DNA of 64,000 bases from Maritimibacter sp. (GCA_017792445.1 CP051232.1:4562001-4626000), one strand, 5' to 3'. Shown: positions 17,708 through 29,201, counted from the stretch's first letter. Numbers and translations: made by a program. The notes: generated by a model not told the origin, from the sequence alone.

Positions 17708-18685
17708 ATGAGCGGACTTCTGGCGCTTCTCGACGACGTTGCAGCTATCGCCAAGGTGGCGGCGGCCTCGGTAGACGATGTCGTCGGGCAGGCCGTCAAA
17801 GCGTCCTCCAAGGCAGCAGGCGCATTGATCGATGACGCTGCGGTGACTCCGAAATACGTTCACGGGTTCTCGGCCGACCGCGAAATCCCGATCGTCTGGA
17901 AGATCGCGCGGGGGTCGCTGTTCAACAAGCTGGTCATACTGCTTCCGCTCGCGCTGCTGCTTTCGACGTTTGCGCCGTGGGCCATCACGCCGTTGCTGAT
18001 GCTGGGCGGTGCCTATCTGTGCTTCGAAGGCGCCGAAAAAGTCTGGCACGCCCTCAATCCGAACGATCACCACGCCGAAGAGGTCTACGCGGCCAAGCTC
18101 AAAGATGCGCATCTTGAAGAGAAGAAGGTCGCGGCGGCCATCAAGACTGATTTCATCCTGTCGGCCGAGATCATGACGATCACCCTTGCGGCGCTGCCCG
18201 AGGGCTTGTCGATCTGGTTCCTGGCAGCCGCGCTCGCAGTTGCGGGTTTGATGATCACCGTTATCGTATACGGCGCTGTCGCGCTGATCGTGAAGGCCGA
18301 CGACCTCGGCTTGCACATGGCGTCTGCCGCGCGGCTGTCGATCACGCGGAAGCTGGGTGTCTTCATCGTCCGCGCGATGCCGAAGCTCATGTGGCTTCTG
18401 GTCGTGGTCGGCACGGCGGCGATGATCTGGGTTGGAGGATCGATCATCCTCCACGGGCTGCACGAGTTGGGCCTGCACGCACCCTATGACATCATCCACG
18501 ACCTTGCAGTTTCGGCGGCAACAGCGGCGCCATCGATGTCCGGCGCCATAGAGTGGATCGTGACCGCCGTTCTGGACGGATTGGCCGGGCTTCTGATCGG
18601 GTTGCTGCTGATCCCGGTCGCGAAGTTCGCGATTGATCCCGCACTTGCGATTTTCCGAAAGCGCGAAGCTGCGAAAGCGGGGTGA
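17708..18685 (+). CDS. DUF808 (YedI-like) inner-membrane protein
   Basis: A 325-residue member of the DUF808 family, recognised from the N-terminal SGLLALLDDVAAIAKVAAASVDDV and the PKYVHGFSADREIPIVWKIARGSLFNK segment. Four to five TM helices are visible (about 77-115, 180-225, 235-260, 285-325). Function is unknown in the family. The ATG at 17708 follows AGAGG; the frame opens 29 codons earlier without conserved sequence. It stands alone between an IS remnant and an SH3 lipoprotein gene on the opposite strand. Confidence 0.85.
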   Translation: MSGLLALLDDVAAIAKVAAASVDDVVGQAVKASSKAAGALIDDAAVTPKYVHGFSADREIPIVWKIARGSLFNKLVILLPLALLLSTFAPWAITPLLMLGGAYLCFEGAEKVWHALNPNDHHAEEVYAAKLKDAHLEEKKVAAAIKTDFILSAEIMTITLAALPEGLSIWFLAAALAVAGLMITVIVYGAVALIVKADDLGLHMASAARLSITRKLGVFIVRAMPKLMWLLVVVGTAAMIWVGGSIILHGLHELGLHAPYDIIHDLAVSAATAAPSMSGAIEWIVTAVLDGLAGLLIGLLLIPVAKFAIDPALAIFRKREAAKAG

Positions 18686-18960
18686 AGGTGCTGCCAGCGC
18701 GGGTGGTGGCTTGTCTCTACAGAGGCAGGTTGACTGCCCTTATGCCGGAAAGAGACCGCGCCAATGAGCAAGAGCGTCTGGCCGATTCTTCCTGAAATCG
18801 GCTCTCGGTTAGCGGCTGCGCTGCGATCAACCGCACCGGAGCCCTTCGGCGCACCGCCATGGGACCGGAGACGTGGTGCGCGTTGTCATCCGACGTGGTT
18901 ACTCCCCCAACGGCCAAGAGCCGGATAGACCCGACAAAGGTCGCCGGACGTTTTCGATGG
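18686..18960. other. Intergenic region with a possible IS6-family fragment
   Basis: 275 bp between convergent genes. No gene is seen. About 35 bp around 18880-18915 (GTTGTCATCCGACG then TTACTCCCCC) resembles the region just upstream of the IS6-type transposase start at 63.08 kb and 15.92 kb, so this may be a third, very short remnant. The match is short and could be chance. Confidence 0.35.
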
Positions 18961-19254
18961 TCAGGGAGATTTCAGGTAGTCCGCCGACACGTACCCGGTC
19001 ACGTTCTGTGCGTTGGCGAGGGACACCCGGCACCAGAGCTGGCTCACTTCGGTCACGCAATCGCGCTTCAGAAGTTCGGTCCCATCCGGCAGGCCCAGTA
19101 TGACGCGGTAACCAAGCCCTGGGCCTGCCCGCAGTTTCAGAAGATCGTCCTGCCCGACGCGATGGACAACAGCATTCGTTCCAAGCGCAGCGCCGCACCC
19201 GGCAAGAAGCGAAGAAGCGATCAGGACTGTTGCGAGAGTTTTGTTCATATCCAT
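18961..19254 (-). CDS. Small lipoprotein with bacterial SH3-like domain
   Basis: A 97-residue protein with lipoprotein signal MDMNKTLATVLIASSLLAGC (lipobox LLAG-C). The rest is one SH3b-like domain: LLKLRAGPGLGYRVILGLPDGTEL, then LWCRVSLANAQNVTGYVSADYL. Such domains often bind peptidoglycan or serve as targeting modules in the envelope. Two ATGs (19254 and 19248) are possible. No partner gene is evident. Confidence 0.75.
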   Translation of the reverse strand: MDMNKTLATVLIASSLLAGCGAALGTNAVVHRVGQDDLLKLRAGPGLGYRVILGLPDGTELLKRDCVTEVSQLWCRVSLANAQNVTGYVSADYLKSP

Positions 19255-19471
19255 GCCACGCGAATTTCCTGAGCGATTAGTGCCCGCTTTTGGCCGCCCG
19301 GACAATGGGCGCAGGGAAGGTCCCGGCGAATGGGCTGGGGCCCCGTCCCCGCGCCGCATCAGTCAGCATCAGCTTGCCGCGCGGCGGTCCGGTCTTGCTT
19401 CAAGCTGGCCGGGGTCGTGGGGCTGCGCCCGGACGCGACCGCTGATCGAAGCATGCCTGACAGGGCGCAGC
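19255..19471. other. Intergenic region, no gene seen
   Basis: 217 bp, GC-rich, between the SH3 lipoprotein start and the end of the ACP gene, both on the minus strand. It should hold the lipoprotein promoter and the ACP operon terminator. I see no convincing hairpin with a U-run. Confidence 0.4.
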
Positions 19472-19732
19472 CTAGCCGCCGGACTCGTCCCGAAGCCGTG
19501 CAAGCAAATACGGCTGCGCCTGCCAGAGCGTGGCAATCCTCGGATAGTCGACTTCCGGAATATCGATGCCCAGCCTGGCGTGAAGCGCCGATACGAAATT
19601 CAGTATGTCCATCGAGTCCAGTTCAAGGTCGTCCTGCAGGTGATCCTCGTTCGCGATGTCCTCGGCGTCGAGATCGGGGGCGATCTTGACCAGCTCTTCC
19701 AGATAGATGGCGCGGATGTCTGGGTCTGTCAT
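19472..19732 (-). CDS. Acyl carrier protein
   Basis: An 86-residue acidic four-helix carrier protein. The 4'-phosphopantetheine attachment serine is Ser40 in LELDSMDILNF. Its start overlaps the end of the E2 acyltransferase gene by 4 bp (ATGA), so it is translationally coupled to a 2-oxo-acid dehydrogenase complex, an unusual partner for an ACP. It is clearly not the housekeeping AcpP, which sits with fab genes. Possible role: a carrier that accepts acyl groups made by the complex. Confidence 0.85.
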   Translation of the reverse strand: MTDPDIRAIYLEELVKIAPDLDAEDIANEDHLQDDLELDSMDILNFVSALHARLGIDIPEVDYPRIATLWQAQPYLLARLRDESGG

Positions 19733-20901
19733 AGTGTCTCCGGCGATGCGATACGGGTTTCGAAGTCATTTATGAAACGCGCAGCCTGGCGGCCGTCACT
19801 GGCGCGGTGATCGGCTGAAAGCGTCATCGTCACCACCGTGCGCGCAGCCACCGCGCCATCCACGATCCAGGGACGGACATGGGGCGCGCCGATGCCGACA
19901 AGCGCGACCTGCGGAGGGAAGATCACGCCGGTCATCGCTTCTGCCCCCGTCTCACCCAAGCTGGAAATTGTGATGCTGCCCTCGGTCATCTCCGACGACC
20001 GCAACCGCCCTGCCCGTGCGCGCGTCACCAGATCACGCATACCGGCCATGGTCTCGTCCAAGCTCATCCGGTCCGCCCCGATCAGCGCGGGCGCAACCAG
20101 GCCGCCACCGCGAAGCGCCACGGCAACGCCGGCGTTCACTCCGTCTGCCGCGTGGAACGCGCCGTCGATGAAATGGCCGTTCATCACCTTGACCTTCATC
20201 GCGGCGAGAACGGCGGCGCGGACCATCAATGCGCCCAGCAGGATCCTTCTGTCCGGCGCGGCTCCTTCGTTTCGTGCCGCCAGCCAGTCGAGCGCAGGTT
20301 GCACGTCGATGGTTTCCGACAAGTAATAGTGCGGGATCGTCTGCTTGGAGCGGGTCATCGCGGCGGCGATGGCCTTCCGCATCTCGTCCATCTGCCCGAG
20401 CCGCTTCGCCGGTTTGTCGTGTTTGGGCGCGGACGCCCCTTCCACATCCGCCAACAGCACCGCACCGCCGGGGCCGCTGCCTTCCAAGGTGGCCAGATCG
20501 ACCGAAAGCTCGCCTGCGCGGACCCGTGCGGCGGGCGAGGCCGCCGTGCGCCCGGATGGCGGGGCGGCGGTCGGCGCCACGACAGCGACCGGCTTTGCAA
20601 AAGCGGGCTCCGGCGTTTTCGCTGGCGTGGCGGGCGGCTCGGGTGTCGGCGCCGCGTCCTGCTCTCCTGGCGCGAGGATCAATGCCATGGGTGCGCCTAC
20701 CGGCAGGTCCTGATCCAAATCTGCCTGCAACTCCCGAACCGTGCCTTCCTCGAAGCACTCGATTTCGATGGCTCCCTTCTGAGTCTCCACAACGGCGATG
20801 ACATCCCCGCGCGTGACGGTGTCGCCCGGAGCGACCAGCCACTCGACAAGCTTGCCGCCTTCCATGTCCGACCCCAGCGACGGCATACGGAAGACACCCA
20901 T
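19729..20901 (-). CDS. 2-oxo-acid dehydrogenase E2 (dihydrolipoamide acyltransferase)
   Basis: A 390-residue E2 with one N-terminal lipoyl domain (lipoyl Lys42 in VVETQKGAIEI), an Ala/Pro linker, a peripheral-subunit-binding region (about 120-150, AASPAARVRAGELSVDLATLEGSGPGG) and the CAT core ending in LSADHRASDGRQAARF (catalytic His near 365 and Asp). It transfers an acyl group from lipoamide, normally to CoA. The ATG at 20901 overlaps the E1 stop by one base (TGATG). The acyl substrate is not evident. Confidence 0.9.
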   Translation of the reverse strand: MGVFRMPSLGSDMEGGKLVEWLVAPGDTVTRGDVIAVVETQKGAIEIECFEEGTVRELQADLDQDLPVGAPMALILAPGEQDAAPTPEPPATPAKTPEPAFAKPVAVVAPTAAPPSGRTAASPAARVRAGELSVDLATLEGSGPGGAVLLADVEGASAPKHDKPAKRLGQMDEMRKAIAAAMTRSKQTIPHYYLSETIDVQPALDWLAARNEGAAPDRRILLGALMVRAAVLAAMKVKVMNGHFIDGAFHAADGVNAGVAVALRGGGLVAPALIGADRMSLDETMAGMRDLVTRARAGRLRSSEMTEGSITISSLGETGAEAMTGVIFPPQVALVGIGAPHVRPWIVDGAVAARTVVTMTLSADHRASDGRQAARFINDFETRIASPETL

Positions 20902-22894
20902 CAATCCGCCCCCAGCATGTCGCGGACCGCAGCGACGATACCGGCAGCCTGTGGAATCGACGCCTGTTCAAGGTGTCTGGCGTAGGGGATAGGAACCTCG
21001 GCCGCGCAGACACGGCCCACCGGCGCATCCAGCGACCAGAACGCCTGTTCCATGATCCTGGCCGAAACCTCTGCCGCCAATGATCCGCTGCGCCAGCCCT
21101 CGTCCACGATCAGCGCACGGCGCGTCTTCGAGACCGAAGCCATGATGGTCTTGTCGTCCAGAGGTCGCAGCGAACGCAGGTCGATCACCTCGGCCTCGAT
21201 CCCTTCTTTCGCCAGCGTCTCCGCCGCTTCCAACGTCTTGAACAGCGACCCGCCATAGGTGATCAGGCTGACGTCCCTGCCCTCGCGCCGAACCGCAGCC
21301 CGAGAGATGCCGACCGGCCCGGCGTTCGCGTCAATCGCGCCTGTCATGTTGTACAGCATGACGTTCTCGAAGATCAGCACCGGGTCCGGGTCCTCGAGCG
21401 CCGTCCACAGCATGCCGCGTGCGTCTTCCAACGTGGCCGGAGCCAGCACCTTCAGGCCGGGAATGTGGGCATACCAGCCCTCCAGACTATGCGAATGCTG
21501 CGCAGCAAGCTGCTTGCCGGCCCCGGTCGCCATCCGGATCACCAAGGGCACGCCGAACTGCCCGCCGGACATGTGCCGAAGCGTTGCGGCGGTGTTGAGT
21601 ATCTGGTCCAGCGCCAGCATCGAGAAGTTCACCGTCATCAATTCGACGATGGGCCGCATCCCTGCCGCCGCAGCGCCGATCCCGGCGCCCGTGAAGCCGC
21701 TTTCCGACAGCGGCGTATCGCGGATCCGGCCGTCGCCGAACTCTTCGAGCAGGCCCTTGGAGACCGCATAGCAGCCGCCATAGGCGCCAACATCCTCGCC
21801 CATCAGGAACACGCGGTCATCTTTCTGCATTGCCTCGCGCAGCGCCTGCCGGATCTCCTCGCGATAGGTCGTCTGAACCGTCTCTCCAGAGGGCACGGCC
21901 TCAGCGGGAGGCTCTGGCTGCGGCCCCAGCACGTTGTCCGTCAGGCTTTCCACAGGCTCCCATGTTCCGGCCTCGGCGAAAGCGACGGCCCCGGCAATCT
22001 CCGTATCGGCCTGCTCTTCCAGATCCGCGATGTCGCCTTCATGAACCAGACCGCTTTGCAGCAACCATTCGCGGAACTTCAGGATCGGGCCGCGCTTACG
22101 CCATTCCTCGACCTCGGACTTGTCGCGGTACAACTGCGCGTCGAACATGGAATGCGCCCGGAAACGATAGCTTCGGCATTCCAGGAACACCGGCTTACCC
22201 GTCTCTCGCACCTGACGAAGCGCCTTGCGGGCCGCGACTTCGACCGCGACGACATCCATCCCGTCGACCTGCCACGCGTCGATGTCGTAGGCCGCGGCCT
22301 TCTTGTGGATATCGGTCTCTGCCTCGGTTCGCGACAGGGCCGACCCCATCGCGTATCCGTTGTTTTCGCAGACAAAAAGCACCGGCAGGTCCCAAAGTGC
22401 GGCCAAGTTCATCGCCTCGTGAAACTCGCCTTCGGCCACTGCGCCCTCGCCGAAGAAACAGGCGGTGACGTGGCTTTCGCCGCGCATCCGGTCCGCCAGC
22501 GCAAGACCGGTGGCCAATGGAAGCCCGCCGCCGACGATTGCGTTGCCGCCGTAGAAATTCGTCCCGGCGTCAAACAGGTGCATCGAGCCCCCGCGCCCGC
22601 CCGAGCACCCTTCGGCCTTTCCGTACATCTCGGCCATGATCTTCGTCATTGGCACGCCGCGGGCCAGCGCGTGGCCGTGCTCGCGATAGGTGGCGACAAC
22701 CCTGTCGCCGCCCTCCAACAGCGGGATCACACCGGCCGCGATCGCTTCCTCGCCGTCATACAGATGCAGAAAGCCGCGGATCTTTTCCTGCGTGTAAAGT
22801 TCGGCGCATTTGTCCTCGAACCTGCGGATGCGGATCATGGCGCCCAACAGCGCCAGAACATGCGTCCGATCGAGCTTTGGCTTGTCGACCACGG

Positions 22895-22898
<4 letters not shown>
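20901..22898 (-). CDS. 2-oxo-acid dehydrogenase E1, alpha and beta subunits fused
   Basis: A 665-residue single-chain E1. Residues 1 to about 325 are the alpha part, with the TPP/Mg motif from GEG at 150 to NN at 180. A Pro-rich linker follows, and from about 345 the beta part ([58 protein letters not shown]). In most bacteria with this architecture the two parts are separate genes. It decarboxylates a 2-oxo acid and acylates E2. No E3 gene is in the window, so lipoamide dehydrogenase must be supplied from elsewhere. Start overlaps the end of the acyl-CoA synthetase gene by 4 bp. Confidence 0.9.
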
Positions 22899-24607
<1,709 letters not shown>

Positions 24608-24827
24608 GGCTCTCCTCCTGCCGAGAGCCTGGCAGGCTCCTTGAGCCGCGAACATGATTCAGGTCAATTTGGCCGCCCACGCAGGGAATGCTCCACCGCA
24701 AGGCGGATCATCCGTGCGCTCGCCTTGAACCGCTTGAAGGGGGGCGGTTTACCGTGCCGAAGGACGAGCCGGCGTTCTGCCCCTGCGGCCGGGTTTGCAT
24801 GACAAACGTCCGCCGGTCACTCACGTC
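24608..24827. other. Gap between CoA-transferase and acyl-CoA synthetase genes
   Basis: 220 bp on a stretch transcribed leftward. It contains a small GC stem (AACCGC ... GCGGTT around 24727-24750) that might be a processing site or weak terminator. I see no gene and no copy of the AraC-type site, so the synthetase-E1-E2-ACP set may be read from upstream or have its own promoter. Confidence 0.4.
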
Positions 24828-26354
24828 TCATTCGCAAAAGCAGTCGCTATTCATCGCCCCGGTCAACTGCACATCAGGCTCAAAGCCCATGCGGTCGATC
24901 ACATCGCGATCTGGATCGACTCCCGGGGCGATCTCGACCAAGGACGGCCCCTTCTCGGACAAACGAAAGACGGCGCGTTCCGTGACATACAGCACCTCTT
25001 GCCCCTGTTTGAGAGCCTGCGCACCGGAGAAGGTGATCTGATCGACCTGCGGGACAAATTTCTGGATCTCGCCGTGGCGTTGAATGGTCAGGGTACCATG
25101 TCCCGTTTCCATCTGCGCGCCTTTCGCATCGAAGGTGCCGACGAACACGACCTTTCGAGCGTTCTGCGCGATGTCGATGAACCCGCCCGGGCCCACCGGC
25201 AGGCCGCCGAGCTTGGACGCGTTCACGTTGCCCGCAGCGTCGACCTGTCCGAAACCCAAGAACGCGATATCGAGACCGCCACCGCTGTAGAAATCGAACT
25301 GGCTCGGACCATCGATCATGCAGGTCGCGTTCTGCGCGTAGCCAAACAACGTACCGGTCAAAAGCCGCCCGCCGTAGGTGCCATGTTCGATCGTCTGGTA
25401 ATAACGCCCGGTGTCTCCCCGGGCGGCGACGATGGTGGCAATCTCGTCGGGAATACCGTAGCCGAAATTGATGATGGCCGCGTCCACCAATTCCTGACGG
25501 GCACGATTTGCCACGATACGGCGCGGTGAAAACCCCGGGTCCGCTGGCGGCGGCAATTCGGTGCGCGACTGACCGGAGATCGAAGGATCATAGGCGATCT
25601 CATAGCCCTGCGTCTGGTTGCCATCGACGACGATGGCATCCACGATGGCCGCCGGAACGCGCACTTGCCGCGCACCCAAGGCTCCGGCGGGCACGCGCTT
25701 TCGCACCTGGAAGATCACCTTGCCGCCTGAATTGTGCACCGCCGCGGCAATGGCATAGGTGTCCACGTTGGCTGGCTCTTCATCGAGCGAGATATTGCCC
25801 TCGTCATCCGAAATCGAGCCCTTGAGCAGGCAGGCATGGATCGGAAACGGTAGGTAGCGCAGGTATTCACGACCGTCGATCTGCACAACCTCGCAAAGCG
25901 GGTCCTTGGCGGCTTCGTTCATCCGCCCGCCATCGACGCGCGGGTCGATGAATGTGCCAAGCCCGACATGGGTGATAAGCCCCGGTCGCCCCGCCGCAAT
26001 CTCGCGCATAAGCTGCATGGCGACGCCCCCCGGCAAGACATGCGCTTCGATTTCGTTGTTTGCGGCCATTTCCTGCATCTTGGGCGACCAGACCCAATGC
26101 CCGCCGATGACCTTGCGCACCATGCCTTCGTGCGCGAAGCGCCCGACACCGGTGCCCTTGCGGTTACCAATCCCCAAAGCATGCACAAGCGTCATGTTGC
26201 GCGGATGACCCGTGTCGAGGAAGCGCGTTTCGATCGCTTCTTCCAAAAGCATCGCCTCGCACAAGCCGCCGCCCCCGCCCGTGATGGCAATGGTTGCCTC
26301 ATCGGGCACAAGCGCCACGGCTTCGCTGGCTGACATGAACTTGTCCCGCATCAT
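24828..26354 (-). CDS. CoA-transferase family I (YdiF/propionate CoA-transferase type)
   Basis: A 508-residue protein with the alpha and beta halves of a family I CoA-transferase fused. The first half has IAITGGGGGLCEAMLLEEAI and ITHVGLGTFIDPRVDGGRMN; the second has NFGYGIPDEIATIV and the catalytic Glu323 in YYQTIEHGTYGG. It moves CoA between carboxylic acids. ATG at 26354 overlaps the acyl-CoA dehydrogenase stop as ATGATG; a TTG further up is less likely. With the dehydrogenase and NIPSNAP genes it forms one operon. Confidence 0.88.
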   Translation of the reverse strand: MMRDKFMSASEAVALVPDEATIAITGGGGGLCEAMLLEEAIETRFLDTGHPRNMTLVHALGIGNRKGTGVGRFAHEGMVRKVIGGHWVWSPKMQEMAANNEIEAHVLPGGVAMQLMREIAAGRPGLITHVGLGTFIDPRVDGGRMNEAAKDPLCEVVQIDGREYLRYLPFPIHACLLKGSISDDEGNISLDEEPANVDTYAIAAAVHNSGGKVIFQVRKRVPAGALGARQVRVPAAIVDAIVVDGNQTQGYEIAYDPSISGQSRTELPPPADPGFSPRRIVANRARQELVDAAIINFGYGIPDEIATIVAARGDTGRYYQTIEHGTYGGRLLTGTLFGYAQNATCMIDGPSQFDFYSGGGLDIAFLGFGQVDAAGNVNASKLGGLPVGPGGFIDIAQNARKVVFVGTFDAKGAQMETGHGTLTIQRHGEIQKFVPQVDQITFSGAQALKQGQEVLYVTERAVFRLSEKGPSLVEIAPGVDPDRDVIDRMGFEPDVQLTGAMNSDCFCE

Positions 26355-27526
26355 GCGCTCCAAGGGTCGAAAATGGCGCTGCCGCCCTTGAGCATGGACT
26401 TTGCGATTACGCTGCGATGGACTTCGGACGCTCCGTCAAAGATGCGGTAGATACGGGCATCGCGGTAGTAGCGCTCGATGGGAAGATCCTTGGAAAACCC
26501 CATGCCGCCAAAGATTTGCACAGCGCGGTCCACGACCCGGCCCAGTGTCTCGGCGCCCTGCACCTTGAGCGCGGAGATTTTCGCGCGCGGATCCATTCCC
26601 GCGTCCAATTCCCACGCGCATTGCCAAAGCGCGGCACGCGCCGCGTTGATCTCGATCGCACTGTCCGCGAGCATCTGCTGCACCATTTGGAAATCGCCAA
26701 TCGCCTGACCGAACTGCTTGCGGTCCCGCGCGTGGTCGAGGGTCATGCCGAGGATCTTGGTCGACTTTCCAATCGCCCGCGCCGCCACCTGCGCCAAACG
26801 CACGCGGCCAAGCACGGAAAGGGCGAGTTTCAACCCTTCGCCCTCGCGACCCAAAAGATGTTCGTCCGTCAGTTCCACATCGTCGAAATGCAACTCGAGA
26901 TGCGAGGTGCCGCGAATGCCCATCATGGGCTGGTCGCGCCCGATCTTGAACCCCGCCACGCCCTTGTCGACAAGGAACATCGAAATCCCACGATGCCCCT
27001 TGTCGGGATCGGTGACGGCTGTGACCACGAAGAAATCCGAATACGCGCCGTCGGAGATGTAGTGCTTCATCCCGTTGAGCACCCACTTGTCACCCTTCCT
27101 CACGGCGCGCGTCTTGATCCCGGCCGCGTCCGAACCCGCGCCGGGCTCGGTAAACGCGATGGAACACACGCGTTCGCCGGTCACCGCCGGCTTCAACCAG
27201 CGGTCGATCTGCGGCCCTTCGCAGGAGAAAAGCACCTCGTAGACATTGCCGAAGGCGCGCCGGATGAGAATGTCAGTCGTGTGTCCGAACTGCTCTTCGA
27301 GCATCATCTGATCGAGGCAGGACAACCCGCCCCCGCCGAATTCTTCGGGCACGTTCATCCCGTAAAGTCCCAGCGCAGAGGACTTCTCGAAAACGGCTTT
27401 CGCGGTTGCATCATCAAGCACGCCCGTGTCTTCGATACCTTGCTCCAAGGGGGCCAATTCGTTCTTGATGAAGTCGCGTACCGTGTCGACGAGCAGTCTT
27501 TGTTCGTAAGAAATCTCAAAGTCCAT
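26351..27526 (-). CDS. Acyl-CoA dehydrogenase
   Basis: A 391-residue FAD-dependent acyl-CoA dehydrogenase: CSIAFTEPGAGSDAAGIKTRA (FAD/substrate contacts), NGMKHYISDGAYSDFFVV, RKQFGQAIGDFQMVQQMLADS and QIFGGMGFSKDLPIERYYRDARIYRIFDGASEVHR. At the position of the usual catalytic glutamate (YEGT) there is Asp364 (FDGA), as in some ACADs acting on unusual acyl-CoAs. It introduces an alpha,beta double bond in a CoA thioester. It lies 22 bp after the NIPSNAP gene and overlaps the CoA-transferase gene. Confidence 0.9.
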   Translation of the reverse strand: MDFEISYEQRLLVDTVRDFIKNELAPLEQGIEDTGVLDDATAKAVFEKSSALGLYGMNVPEEFGGGGLSCLDQMMLEEQFGHTTDILIRRAFGNVYEVLFSCEGPQIDRWLKPAVTGERVCSIAFTEPGAGSDAAGIKTRAVRKGDKWVLNGMKHYISDGAYSDFFVVTAVTDPDKGHRGISMFLVDKGVAGFKIGRDQPMMGIRGTSHLELHFDDVELTDEHLLGREGEGLKLALSVLGRVRLAQVAARAIGKSTKILGMTLDHARDRKQFGQAIGDFQMVQQMLADSAIEINAARAALWQCAWELDAGMDPRAKISALKVQGAETLGRVVDRAVQIFGGMGFSKDLPIERYYRDARIYRIFDGASEVHRSVIAKSMLKGGSAIFDPWSA

Positions 27527-27548
27527 CGGTCAGTCCTTGTCTGGGGCC

Positions 27549-28124
27549 TCAGCGCAGCGGCGAAAAGCCGAGCGGGCGAAGAATTTCATGGTAAAAGACG
27601 CCGTCTTCCGGGGCCGTCAGCGTGTTGAAATCATTGACAGTAAGGGTCACGTGACTGCCGGGCGCGGTGCCGGAAACGACCCGGAAACCAGCAAGCGCAT
27701 CGCCCGAAAGCGCCGAGCCCGAGTACGACAAACCATTCAAGCGGTTCGCGAACATCGGGGCGCTTTGGGCTTCGTTCGGATGTGAATTGCGCCGCGACAC
27801 GATGACGTCGTCGAAGCTCGGCGACGACCGTTCCAGCAACATGATCCGGTTCTGCTGCGCCACGACATCGACAAAGGCCTTGGGAATGAAATCGTCCATC
27901 CACGCACGCTCGGCAAGGAGGCTCGCGCGGCAGGCATCGCGCTCCTGGAAGCTCTCGTAGATCCAAAGATGTTCGATGCGATTGAGAGCACCGGATTCAG
28001 TCATCCAGTAGCCACCCAACGGCAAGTGGCGCGTAACGAGGCCAAGGCCGAAGGTCCGGAAAAACTCCAGATATACCGTAGCCTTGCCCGGCTTCAGGTC
28101 ATAGGTCCGAAGCTCAAAAAACAC
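27549..28124 (-). CDS. NIPSNAP-family protein (first copy)
   Basis: A 191-residue protein made of two dimeric alpha/beta-barrel-like repeats beginning FFELRTYDLKPGKATVYLEFF, the NIPSNAP signature. Bacterial NIPSNAP genes often sit in catabolic clusters but their role is unknown. The start is GTG at 28124, supported by GGGAGGAG six bases upstream; no ATG is available in frame. It is the first gene of the operon with the acyl-CoA dehydrogenase and CoA-transferase. A bipartite AraC-type site lies 57-86 bp upstream. A paralogue is at 42.8 kb. Confidence 0.82.
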   Translation of the reverse strand: MFFELRTYDLKPGKATVYLEFFRTFGLGLVTRHLPLGGYWMTESGALNRIEHLWIYESFQERDACRASLLAERAWMDDFIPKAFVDVVAQQNRIMLLERSSPSFDDVIVSRRNSHPNEAQSAPMFANRLNGLSYSGSALSGDALAGFRVVSGTAPGSHVTLTVNDFNTLTAPEDGVFYHEILRPLGFSPLR

Positions 28125-28180
28125 ACATGCTCCTCCCGACTGGTGTCGGGCAAAACATGCAAACTGAAGAGGCCTTCCGA

Positions 28181-28210
28181 AATGGACGATTTAAATTTTG
28201 TGTTGGACGA
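28181..28210 (-). promoter_or_regulatory. AraC-type bipartite site A (NIPSNAP/acyl-CoA operon)
   Basis: On the minus strand: TCGTCCAA, 15 bases, GTCCATT. Read on the plus strand it is a direct repeat of TGGACGAT at 28183 and 28204, exactly 21 bp apart (two helical turns), as for AraC dimers. It matches sites B (29173) and C (38243) in both half-sites and spacing. It lies between the araC stop (28215) and the NIPSNAP start (28124). Confidence 0.72.
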
Positions 28211-28214
28211 TCCT

Positions 28215-29201
28215 TCAGCCACCCACGCGGGTCGTGGTCGCCGCTTCGGCGCGAAAAGTGCCCGGCGGTGTGCCGACCCTTTTGGAGAAGAAGCGATTGA
28301 AATACGCGGGGTCTTCGTAGCCGATGGAATGCCCGATCTCGGCCACGGTCATTTCTGTGTAAAGCAGACAGCGCTTTGCCTCGACCACGATCCGGTCATA
28401 CAGCACCTCTGACGCCGTCCGTCCGGCGCGCAGCCTGCATGCTGCATTCAGCCTTTGCGTCGAAACGCCGATGTTGCGCGCATAGAAGGCCAAGGATTTC
28501 TGACTGCGGAAATGCGTCTCGATGGCGGCCCGGTAGCGTGTGACCAATTCAAAGTCCCGATCCTGACGCGAAGGTTCGGCACCTGACCGGTTCTCGGCCA
28601 CCCGCAGAAGCGATACCAGCACGTTCAGAAAACACCCGCGGATGGCGGTGCGCCGCCCCGGAGCATCCCAGTGGGCCTCGGTCAGGATCTGGTTGAAATG
28701 CTGCGGCACCGTCGATCCGCAGGGGCTGTCATCCGGCACTGAATAGACACCGGGTGTACGCGTGATCGCGACCAGCCGGGGATCATCGCGCGCCACGGCT
28801 TCAACATAGCTCACCGCAGCCGTGACAACGCGCCCCTCTGTGCCGGGCTCGAACCGGATTTCGTGGAGCGCGCCGGCAGGTTGCACGACCAGGGAACGGG
28901 CTGACGCCACATAGGTTTCGCCCTCGATCACAAACCGTGCGCCGCCCTCGGCAATCCAGAGAATTTGCACGTGGTCGGGATGCAGATGCGGGTGAATAAT
29001 CCAATCGTGCCGCAAAGAGCGCTCGCGAATAGGTTCGACATGGATCGTGTCGAGATCCTCGTCGAGTTGCTCATCGCCATACAGATAAAAGCTTGGAGCA
29101 GGTGCTCCGACAGTCAACGCCTTGACTCCCCATCTGATCGCGCCTCCTCCCACAGATGGCGCCGCTATCGAATTGTCCAACAAAAATGCCGTCCTGTCCA
29201 T
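28215..29201 (-). CDS. AraC-family transcriptional regulator (HpaA/PobR-like)
   Basis: A 328-residue regulator. The N-terminal cupin-type ligand domain contains VEPIRERSLRHDWIIHPHLHPDHVQILWI, an arrangement seen in regulators of aromatic-acid catabolism such as HpaA and PobR. The C-terminal AraC domain (about 225-325) has both HTH units: LAFYARNIGVSTQRLNAACR and MTVAEIGHSIGYEDPAYFNRFFSKRVGTPPGTFR. ATG at 29201 follows TTGAGG; open frame above it overlaps the divergent promoter. Site B overlaps its start codon, so it probably controls itself as well as the flanking operons. Confidence 0.88.
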   Translation of the reverse strand: MDRTAFLLDNSIAAPSVGGGAIRWGVKALTVGAPAPSFYLYGDEQLDEDLDTIHVEPIRERSLRHDWIIHPHLHPDHVQILWIAEGGARFVIEGETYVASARSLVVQPAGALHEIRFEPGTEGRVVTAAVSYVEAVARDDPRLVAITRTPGVYSVPDDSPCGSTVPQHFNQILTEAHWDAPGRRTAIRGCFLNVLVSLLRVAENRSGAEPSRQDRDFELVTRYRAAIETHFRSQKSLAFYARNIGVSTQRLNAACRLRAGRTASEVLYDRIVVEAKRCLLYTEMTVAEIGHSIGYEDPAYFNRFFSKRVGTPPGTFRAEAATTTRVGG

